From NCBI RefSeq assembly GCF_036038375.1, contig NZ_CP107935.1:1364001-1428000 (forward strand): 64,000 nt of DNA, in the 5' to 3' direction. This DNA comes from Streptomyces sp. NBC_00414 (GTDB lineage Bacteria > Actinomycetota > Actinomycetes > Streptomycetales > Streptomycetaceae). Below are positions 53,452-61,085 of the stretch, piece by piece (the first letter of the stretch is position 1; each line of letters starts with the position of its first letter). The notes under the pieces were generated by a model that saw only the letters and a list, made by a program, of their open reading frames with translations, was not told the origin of the DNA and searched no databases. The position numbers were made by a program, and so were the translations under genes.

Positions 53452-55190
53452 CCACCACCGAACGACCGGCCGCCGGGTCGAGGGGGCCCGGGGCGTCCTC
53501 CGGCCAGCGGGTCGCCGACTGGTTCGACGGCCGACTCGGCACCCACACCCTCGGCAGGAAGTATCTGCGCAAGGTCTTCCCGGACCACTGGTCGTTCCTG
53601 CTCGGGGAGATCTGCCTCTACAGCTTCGTCATCCTGATCCTGACCGGTGTCTACCTCACCCTGTTCTTCCACCCGTCGATGAACGAGGTGACCTACCAGG
53701 GCAGTTACGTCCCGCTGAACGGCATCCGCATGTCGGAGGCGTACGCGTCCACGCTGGACATCAGCTTCGACGTGCGGGGCGGTCTGCTGATCCGGCAGAT
53801 CCACCACTGGGCGGCGCTGGTCTTCATCGCCGGGATGCTCATGCACATGATGCGGCACTTCTTCACGGGCTCGTTCCGCAGGCCCCGTGAGGTCAACTGG
53901 CTGTTCGGCTGGACGCTGCTGCTCCTCGGGCTCTTCGAGGGGCTGTTCGGCTACTCGCTCCCCGACGATCTGCTGTCCGGCACCGGGATGCGGTTCGTGG
54001 ACGGCGCCATCCTGTCCGTGCCGATCGTCGGAACGTATCTCTCGTTCTTCCTGTTCGGCGGCGAGTTCCCCGGGCACGACATCATCGCGCGCTTCTACTC
54101 GCTGCACATCCTGGTGATCCCCGGGATCATGGCGGCCCTGGTGGTCGCGCACCTGATCCTCGTCGTGTACCACAAACACACCCAGTTCCCCGGGCCCGGA
54201 AAGACCGAACGGAACGTCGTGGGCTCGCCGTTCATGCCGGTGTACCTGGCCAAGGCGGGCGGTTTCTTCTTCCTGGTGTTCGGGGTGATCGCGATCGTCT
54301 CGGCGGTCGCGTCCATCAACCCGGTCTGGTCGTACGGCCCCTACCGCGCCGACCAGGTGTCCACGGGGGCCCAGCCGGACTGGTACCTGGGCTTCGCGGA
54401 AGGGCTGGTACGCGTCATGCCGGGGTGGGAGATCACCGCGGCCGGGCACACCCTGGTCCTCGGGGTGCTGATCCCGATCGTGGTCTTCCCCCTGCTGCTG
54501 GTCTTCATCGGCGCCTATCCGTTCCTGGAGTCCTGGGTCACCGGCGACAAACGCGAGCACCATCTCCTGGACCGGCCCCGCAACCGACCGATCCGTACGT
54601 CCGTCGGCACCGCGTGGATCAGCGTCTATCTCATCCTGCTCGCGGGCGGCGGCAACGACATCGTGGCCACCCGCTTCCAGCTGTCCATCAACACGGTCAC
54701 CTGGGCCGTCCGGATCGCCCTGTTCGTCGTCCCGGTGGCGGTCTTCGTGGCGACCCGGCGCATCTGCCTGGGCCTCCAACGCCGGGACAGGGAACTGGTG
54801 TTGCACGGCCGCGAGACCGGCGTGATCGAACGGCTCCCGCACGGCGAGTACGTCGAGCTGCACCGCCCCCTCTCCCCCGCCGAGCTGCACACCCTCACCC
54901 GGCACGAGCAGCCCCGGCCGCTGGAACCCGGCCCGGCGAAGGACGCGAACGGCGTGCCGGGCCCGAACGGGCGGGCGCTGAACCTGCGGGTCCGGCTCTC
55001 GCGCGCGCTGTACGGCGAGGGCGCCCAGGTGGCGAAGCCGACGGCCGAGGAGTACCGGGAGGCACATCGGCTCGGCGGGCATCGGACCGGCGGCCACGAG
55101 GTGAGCGAACCGGAGTCCGGCGATCGGCGGTCGGGCGAACTGCGGTCCGGGGAGCGTCAGGTCAGCGAGGCGGGACCTCCAGGCGACTGA
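53448..55190 (+). CDS. qcrB: Cytochrome bc1 complex cytochrome b subunit, orphan copy
   Basis: The 580-residue product is an actinobacterial QcrB. It has the cytochrome b helices with haem-ligand histidines in QIHHWAALVFIAGMLMHMMRH (read in part; H119/H120 and H133/H137 region) and FYSLHILVIPGIMAALVVAHL (read in part), followed by the C-terminal four-helix domain and a polar tail. It would oxidise menaquinol in the membrane. The GTG at 53448 overlaps the ECF41 sigma stop, so the two are made together. No qcrA or qcrC is present. Its 3' end overlaps the convergent GH2 gene by 29 bases. Confidence 0.92.
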   Translation: MTTTERPAAGSRGPGASSGQRVADWFDGRLGTHTLGRKYLRKVFPDHWSFLLGEICLYSFVILILTGVYLTLFFHPSMNEVTYQGSYVPLNGIRMSEAYASTLDISFDVRGGLLIRQIHHWAALVFIAGMLMHMMRHFFTGSFRRPREVNWLFGWTLLLLGLFEGLFGYSLPDDLLSGTGMRFVDGAILSVPIVGTYLSFFLFGGEFPGHDIIARFYSLHILVIPGIMAALVVAHLILVVYHKHTQFPGPGKTERNVVGSPFMPVYLAKAGGFFFLVFGVIAIVSAVASINPVWSYGPYRADQVSTGAQPDWYLGFAEGLVRVMPGWEITAAGHTLVLGVLIPIVVFPLLLVFIGAYPFLESWVTGDKREHHLLDRPRNRPIRTSVGTAWISVYLILLAGGGNDIVATRFQLSINTVTWAVRIALFVVPVAVFVATRRICLGLQRRDRELVLHGRETGVIERLPHGEYVELHRPLSPAELHTLTRHEQPRPLEPGPAKDANGVPGPNGRALNLRVRLSRALYGEGAQVAKPTAEEYREAHRLGGHRTGGHEVSEPESGDRRSGELRSGERQVSEAGPPGD

Positions 55191-58100
55191 TCCGCAGGGC
55201 GCCCCGGGCCTCACCGGGGTGGCGGCTCCTCATGGTGACGCGGAGCCGGCTGCCGCGTACCGCGTCGAAGGTGATCGCTGTCGGCGCGTCGGACGCGGTG
55301 GCCCAGTCGACTTCAGTCCCCTTCACGGGCCGGTAGCGGTGACCGTCCCAGAAGGCGACCTCCAGATCGGTGGCGGGCAGGGAGTGCGTGGCGTCGACCG
55401 TGAAGGAGAGCTCGATCCGGTCGAAGGAACGGGCCCGGCCCCACTCGACGGATACCCAGTCCTCCGCACGGGCACCTTCGAAGGCGGGCAGCAGCGCCGT
55501 GGCCGCCTTGAAGAACGCGTTGGACCAGCCGGTGGCAGGGTCGCCGTCGAGCATGGCGGCGGGGAGGGTGTCCGGGCGGCCCGAGTAACTGGCGTCCGCC
55601 ATCGGGTAGTTGGGCGCGCCGGGTCCCGGGTCGGGTGGGAACTCGGCTGCCGGGGTGACGACCTGCGGCCGTGCGGCGGTGGCGCGCACGCTCACGGTGG
55701 CCGTCCGCAGTCCGGCCGAGCGGGCCCGCAGCCTGATCCTGCCTTGCTCGGTGCCGGCGCGGACGATCGCCAGCGCCATGCCGTGGAAAGCCGTGCGGGT
55801 GCTCGCCTGGTAGCGCTCGGCGCTCTCCTCGCGTCCGTTGTCGACCCCGGCCAGTGATCCGCCGTCCACGTCGAAGGCGATGGAGTGGTCGGCGCCCGGC
55901 ACCACCACACCACGGGCGTCGATCACCTCGGCGGTGACGAAGCACAGCGAACGGCCGTCGGCGGCGACGGACTCGCGGTCCGGGGTGAGACGCAGCGCGT
56001 GCGGCTCGCCCGCGGTACGCAGCACATCGGTGGCCACGGTCCGGCCGTCGCGCCTGGCCACCGCCTTCAGCTCACCCGGTGCGAACGGCACCCTCCAGGT
56101 GAGATGGAGCTTGCCCGCGCTGCCGTTCGGGCTGGTGTAACTCCCGGGCCAGGGCCCGCCGGTGACGGTCTTGTCGTCGCCCGTCGCCTCGGTGGTCTCC
56201 AGGTACGTACGGCCGTCGGTGGTCTTCTTCTCGTCGAACTTCCTTCTTCCCAGCGACTTTCCGTCGAGGAAGAGCTCGACCGTGTCGACGTTCGAGTAGG
56301 CCCAGACCTCCACGGTGTCGCCGGCGCGGTGGTCCGTCCAGTTCATGGGGAGCAGATGGACCATGGGTTCGTCGGTCCACTGGCTCTTGAAGAGGTGGTA
56401 CATGTCCTTCGGGAAGCCGGCTGTGTCCACCGCGCCGAAGAAGGACGCCTTCACCGGGAACACGTCGTACGGCGTGGGCTCCCCGATGTAGTCGATGCCC
56501 GACCACAGGAACTCCCCCGTGAACCACTTGCGGTCCCGGTCCTTCTTGAGTCCGTACTCACCGCTCATCGTCCAGGAGGCGAGGTTGTTGTCGTACGAGG
56601 AGGTGTCGCGCCTGCCCGGCGTGTGGTTCTCGCCCGTGTTGAGGTGCTGCGGCTCCTGGTACGCACCCCGGGTGGAGGTCTCGGACGAGGACTCCGACTC
56701 GAAGAGGAACAGGTGCGGATAGCGGGCGTGCAGGGCGTCGACCGAGGCGGCGGTGTTGTAGTTGAGCCCGAGTCCGTCGATCTTGGCGAGCATCAGATCG
56801 GCCGGCGAGCCGACGGCGGGCAGGCTCCGGTACTTGTCGGAGCCGATGACGATCGGCCGGGTCGGATCGAGTCGCCGTACGTCGTCGATGAGCCGGTCCG
56901 CCATGGCGAGGCCGGCGGTCGAGGTCGAGTCGGGTATCTCGTTCCCGATGGACCACAGGACGACGGCGGGCGAGTTCCGGGCGGCCAGGACCATCTCCGC
57001 GATGTCCCGGTCGGACCACTCGTCGAAGAACCGGCCGTAGTCGTAGCGGTTCTTGCCGCGCCGCCAGCAGTCGAAGGCCTCGACCATCATCACGATGCCG
57101 AGCCGTTCGCAGGCCTCGATCACCTCGGGTGCCGGCGGGTTGTGCGAGGTGCGCAGGGCGTTGACGCCCATGCCTCGCATGATCCGCAGCTGGCGTTCCA
57201 CGGCGTCCGCGCTGACGGCGGAGCCGAGTGCGCCGAGGTCGTGGTGGAGGTTGACGCCGCGGAGTTTGACGTGGGTGCCGTTCAGGGTCATTCCGTCGTC
57301 GGCGTCGAAGACGACGTGGCGGATGCCGAACGGGGTGCGGTAGGTGTCGGTGACCCGGCCGTCGACACGGAGTTCGGTGTGCAGGGTGTAGCGGCGCGGA
57401 TGCTCGTACGACCACAACTGTGGTTCGCGGACCGTCAGTTGCTGGTCCGAGGTGCCCGTGTCCCCGACGTCGATCGTGCTCGTCCGCCGGGCCACCGTGC
57501 GGCCGTCGGGGTCGACGACCGCGGATCCGACCTCGACCCGTCTCGCCCTGCCGGACGCGTTCACCACGCTCGTGCGCACCCGTACGAGCGCGCGGTCGCC
57601 GTCGATCTCCGGGGTCGTCACGCAGGTGCCCCAGCGCTGGACGTGCACCGGCTCGGTGACGATCAGGCGCGCCTCGCGGTGGATGCCGCTCCCCGAGTAC
57701 CAGCGGCTGCTGGGGAGTTGGTTCCTGACCTGGACCGCGATGACGTTGGAGGTGACGCCGTCCGTGTGCAGCAGGTCGGTGAGGTCGAGGGCGAACCCCG
57801 TATAGCCGTAGGGGTGTTGCCCGACGAGTTCGCCGTTGCAGTACACGGAGGAGTCCATGTACACGCCGTCGAACTCCACGGACATCCGTTGTCCGTCGTA
57901 CGCGGGATGCAGCGTGAAGGCGATCCGGTACCAGGCGAGGCCGCCCGGCAGGAAGCCGGTGCCGCCGCTGGTGCCGTGCTCGGTGGTGGGGGTCAGCTCG
58001 ATGCTCCAGTCGTGCGGCACCGATGTCCGCCGCCATCGCGAGTCGTCGTAGCCGGGCTCGGCGGCCCGGGCGTACTCGCCGGTGGGGCCGGTGGCGCCGA

Positions 58101-58272
58101 CCGGGTCGACGAGGGCGAAGCGCCAGCCGTCCCGGAGCGGGACCGACCGCCCTCCCGTAGCGATCCGGGCCCGGGGCGCGGCCTCCTCGGCGGCCCAGGT
58201 GTCGGAGGTCCCGGAGAGGGCCACCGGAGCGGCTGTGCCTGCGATCAGTAGAGACCTGCGGGTGACCGTCAC
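55162..58272 (-). CDS. Secreted GH2 beta-galactosidase-like glycoside hydrolase
   Basis: The 1036-residue product has a Tat-like signal (TRRSLLIAGTAAPVALSG), a GH2 sugar-binding domain, an immunoglobulin-like domain and a TIM barrel. The acid/base glutamate is in WSIGNEIPDS (E445) and the likely nucleophile lies in the FESESSS segment (E525/E527). GEFLWSGIDYIGEP follows. After about residue 650 come a DUF4982-like region, Ig-like domains and a C-terminal discoidin-like domain (SYSGRPDTLPAAMLDGDPATGWSN, read in part). I chose GTG at 58272 because the signal begins there and AAAGGGA lies upstream. The substrate is probably a plant or glycoprotein galactoside. Confidence 0.88.
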   Translation of the reverse strand: MTVTRRSLLIAGTAAPVALSGTSDTWAAEEAAPRARIATGGRSVPLRDGWRFALVDPVGATGPTGEYARAAEPGYDDSRWRRTSVPHDWSIELTPTTEHGTSGGTGFLPGGLAWYRIAFTLHPAYDGQRMSVEFDGVYMDSSVYCNGELVGQHPYGYTGFALDLTDLLHTDGVTSNVIAVQVRNQLPSSRWYSGSGIHREARLIVTEPVHVQRWGTCVTTPEIDGDRALVRVRTSVVNASGRARRVEVGSAVVDPDGRTVARRTSTIDVGDTGTSDQQLTVREPQLWSYEHPRRYTLHTELRVDGRVTDTYRTPFGIRHVVFDADDGMTLNGTHVKLRGVNLHHDLGALGSAVSADAVERQLRIMRGMGVNALRTSHNPPAPEVIEACERLGIVMMVEAFDCWRRGKNRYDYGRFFDEWSDRDIAEMVLAARNSPAVVLWSIGNEIPDSTSTAGLAMADRLIDDVRRLDPTRPIVIGSDKYRSLPAVGSPADLMLAKIDGLGLNYNTAASVDALHARYPHLFLFESESSSETSTRGAYQEPQHLNTGENHTPGRRDTSSYDNNLASWTMSGEYGLKKDRDRKWFTGEFLWSGIDYIGEPTPYDVFPVKASFFGAVDTAGFPKDMYHLFKSQWTDEPMVHLLPMNWTDHRAGDTVEVWAYSNVDTVELFLDGKSLGRRKFDEKKTTDGRTYLETTEATGDDKTVTGGPWPGSYTSPNGSAGKLHLTWRVPFAPGELKAVARRDGRTVATDVLRTAGEPHALRLTPDRESVAADGRSLCFVTAEVIDARGVVVPGADHSIAFDVDGGSLAGVDNGREESAERYQASTRTAFHGMALAIVRAGTEQGRIRLRARSAGLRTATVSVRATAARPQVVTPAAEFPPDPGPGAPNYPMADASYSGRPDTLPAAMLDGDPATGWSNAFFKAATALLPAFEGARAEDWVSVEWGRARSFDRIELSFTVDATHSLPATDLEVAFWDGHRYRPVKGTEVDWATASDAPTAITFDAVRGSRLRVTMRSRHPGEARGALRISRLEVPPR

Positions 58273-58341
58273 GGGTTTCCCTTTCGCCAAGGGCCCAGAT
58301 CTGCTCACAACTACTCGCGGACTAACAGATTCTGACAGCGC

Positions 58342-58353
58342 GACACATGTGTC
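58342..58353. promoter_or_regulatory. Palindrome GACACATGTGTC between GH2 and SpoIIE genes
   Basis: This is a perfect 12-base palindrome in the 280-base divergent gap, 70 bases upstream of the GH2 start. It may be an operator for the GH2 gene. No regulator gene is adjacent. Confidence 0.3.
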
Positions 58354-58552
58354 CGTCAAGGCTCCGGTAAGCGCGTTCTGTCCGTCCCGGCACATCGGCC
58401 TGATTCCCACGGTGGCGTGCAGGGCCCGACGGGGAGGCCGGTGCCCGTGTGCGGGAACCGCCGCGCCGTGTGCGGAGGACCCCGAAGCACTACCCTGGAA
58501 CGCAAGTGATCCACCTGTTCACCGTGAGTGCGCGTACGGGAGTGGCGGCGAT

Positions 58553-61018
58553 GTGAGGAGCCACAGCGAGACATCGGGCGACGGCCCGGACTATCCGTTC
58601 GACGAGACCCCCACGGCAAGGGCCGTCGTCGACGGTGACGGAATCGTCGTCGAGTGGAACGAGGGCGCCCGGCGCCTGCTCGGCCATGCGCCGGCCGATG
58701 TCGTGGGCCGGCCCGCCGCGAGGTTGCTGGCGCCCGACTCCGGGACACTGCGGCGTCCGACGGCCGACAACCGCTGGATCGGCACGCTCGCGCTGCGTCA
58801 CCAGGACGGCCGCACGCTGCGCGTATGGATCCTCGCGCACCGGCGGCGCCCCGAGCTGGGCAACCGCAGCGACTGGCTCGTCGTGACCCCGCTGGAGAAC
58901 AGCACCCTGGTGACGGAGGACGACTCCCTCTCCGCCACGTTCCTCGACCAGTCACCCTGCGCGACCGCGATCTTCGACGAGCGGCTGCGGCTGCGCAGGG
59001 TCAACGCGGTGATGGCCGAGTCGATGGGCCTCCCGGAGGAGCACATCCGCGGACTGCGGATCTCGGAGATCGGCGGCCGGCCGCAGAACGAGGAGCTTGA
59101 GGGGCACATGCTCCGGGTGCTCCTGACCGGGCGGCGCGAGGACGTGCAGACGTACCTGGGCACCGCGCCCCAGGGCCGCGCGCAGGCCTGGCTGGCGCGG
59201 ATGGCGCCGCTGACCGACGCCGAGGGCCGGGTGCGCGGCATCTCTCTGTCCGCCCACGACTTCACCGAGCAGTACCTCGCCCGGGAGCGGCTGCAGCTCG
59301 TGAACGAGGCCAGCATCCGGATCGGCTCGACCCTCGACGTCACCCGTACGGCGCAGGAGCTGGCCGATGTCTGCGTGCCCTCGCTCGCGGACTTCGTCAG
59401 CGTCGACCTGGTGGATCCCCCGGACCGCGGCGGCGAACCGCACAACGGACCGGTCCTCGCCCCCGTGAGTCTGCGCCGCGCCGCCCACCGGTCGGTGAAT
59501 CCCGGCGATCCGGAGTCGGTGGTCAAACTGGGCGAGCTGGACGTCTATCCCGCCGGTTCCCCGCAGGCCGACTCCCTCGTGGCCGGCCGGCCCATCGTGG
59601 CCGCCGATGCCGCGACCACGCTCTCCGAGTGGCTCGACTGGGATCCGGTGCGCGCCGACCGCGTCAGGGAGCACGGCGTCCACTCGACGATGTCCGTGCC
59701 CGTCCAGGCCCGCGGCGCGACCCTGGGCGTCGCCGTCTTCACCCGGTTCCGGCGGCCCGACCCCTTCACCGCCGACGACGTGCTGCTGGCCGAGGAGGTC
59801 ACGGCCAGGGCGGCGGTCTGTATCGACAACGCCCGCCGGTTCTCCCGCGAACGCGAGACGGCGATCGCCCTGCAGCGCAGCCTGCTGCCCCGGTCACTGC
59901 CGCGCACGGCCGCCGTCGAGGCGGCCTCGCGCTACCTTCCCGCGGCACGGGCGGGGGTCGGCGGCGACTGGTTCGACGTGATCCCGCTGTCGGGAATGCG
60001 GGTCGCCATGGTCGTCGGGGACGTCGTCGGCCACGGACTGCAGGCATCGGCCACCATGGGCCGGCTGCGGACCGCCGTGCGCACCCTCGCCGACATCGAC
60101 CTGGCACCGGACGAACTGCTCACCCACCTCGACGACCTGGTCGTCCGGCTCTCCGCGGAGGCGGGCAGCGAGGGGACCACGGGCGAGGTCGGCGCCACCT
60201 GCCTGTACGCGGTCTACGATCCGGTCACCCGGCGCTGCACGCTCGCCCGGGCCGGTCATCCGCCACCGGTGATGCTTCCGCCCGGCGGCCCGCCCCAGGA
60301 GATCGACGTACCGTCGGGGCCGCCGCTGGGCCTGGGCGGGCTGCCGTTCGAGTCGACCGAGCTGAGACTCGCCGAGGGCACCGTCCTCGCCCTCTACACC
60401 GACGGCCTGGTCGAGAGCCGCGACCGTGACCTCGACGAGAGCCGCGCGCTGCTGTCCCGGGCACTGGCACGGACCTCGGGTTCCCTCGACGAGACCTGCC
60501 ACGACATCCTCCAGTCGCTGCTGCCGCCCGCCGGCGCCTCGGACGACGTGGCCCTGCTGCTCGCCCGCACGAAGGGGCTGCCGACCTCCCAGGTCGCGAC
60601 CTGGGAGGTCCCGGCCGACCCCGCTCTCGTCGGCCCGATCCGCAAGCAGGTCGTCCAGCAGCTGGACGTCTGGGACGTGAGCGAGGCGGCGTTCACGACC
60701 GAGCTGGTGGTGAGCGAACTGGTCACCAACGCGATCCGCTACGGCGAACGCCCGATCCGGCTCCGGCTCATCCACAACGCCTCCACGCTGATCGTGGAGG
60801 TGTCGGACTCCAGCCACACCGCGCCGCATCTGCGCCGCGCCAAGACGTTCGACGAGGGCGGCCGCGGGCTGCTCCTGGTCGCCCAGCTCACTCAGCGCTG
60901 GGGCAGCCGCCACACCACCGAGGGCAAGACGATCTGGGCGGAGCTGGTGTTCGGCGAGGACGGCCAGGACGGCGGGGAGGGCGGGAACAGCGCGGTCGGC
61001 GAGGACGGCGAGCACTGA
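58553..61018 (+). CDS. PAS/PAS/GAF SpoIIE phosphatase with HATPase domain
   Basis: The 821-residue product has a PAS domain (about 15-115; PFDETPTARAVVDGDGIVVEWNEGA, read in part), a second PAS (about 120-245), a GAF (about 255-430), a PP2C/SpoIIE domain (about 445-660; GGDWFDVIP, VVGDVVGHG, TDGLVESRD, DDVALLLAR) and a GHKL ATPase (about 680-810; SELVTNAIRYG, EGGRGLLLVAQL). It would act as both phosphatase and anti-sigma kinase-like module. The start is uncertain; GTG at 58553 has GGGAG about 10 bases upstream and matches the beginning of the PAS domain. It is the third SpoIIE protein in the window. Confidence 0.85.
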   Translation: MRSHSETSGDGPDYPFDETPTARAVVDGDGIVVEWNEGARRLLGHAPADVVGRPAARLLAPDSGTLRRPTADNRWIGTLALRHQDGRTLRVWILAHRRRPELGNRSDWLVVTPLENSTLVTEDDSLSATFLDQSPCATAIFDERLRLRRVNAVMAESMGLPEEHIRGLRISEIGGRPQNEELEGHMLRVLLTGRREDVQTYLGTAPQGRAQAWLARMAPLTDAEGRVRGISLSAHDFTEQYLARERLQLVNEASIRIGSTLDVTRTAQELADVCVPSLADFVSVDLVDPPDRGGEPHNGPVLAPVSLRRAAHRSVNPGDPESVVKLGELDVYPAGSPQADSLVAGRPIVAADAATTLSEWLDWDPVRADRVREHGVHSTMSVPVQARGATLGVAVFTRFRRPDPFTADDVLLAEEVTARAAVCIDNARRFSRERETAIALQRSLLPRSLPRTAAVEAASRYLPAARAGVGGDWFDVIPLSGMRVAMVVGDVVGHGLQASATMGRLRTAVRTLADIDLAPDELLTHLDDLVVRLSAEAGSEGTTGEVGATCLYAVYDPVTRRCTLARAGHPPPVMLPPGGPPQEIDVPSGPPLGLGGLPFESTELRLAEGTVLALYTDGLVESRDRDLDESRALLSRALARTSGSLDETCHDILQSLLPPAGASDDVALLLARTKGLPTSQVATWEVPADPALVGPIRKQVVQQLDVWDVSEAAFTTELVVSELVTNAIRYGERPIRLRLIHNASTLIVEVSDSSHTAPHLRRAKTFDEGGRGLLLVAQLTQRWGSRHTTEGKTIWAELVFGEDGQDGGEGGNSAVGEDGEH

Positions 61019-61085
61019 GACGCCCCACGACGGCGTCCGGATCGAGGGCGTCCAGGGCCCCCGGCCCAGGGAACGCGCCGCCGCG

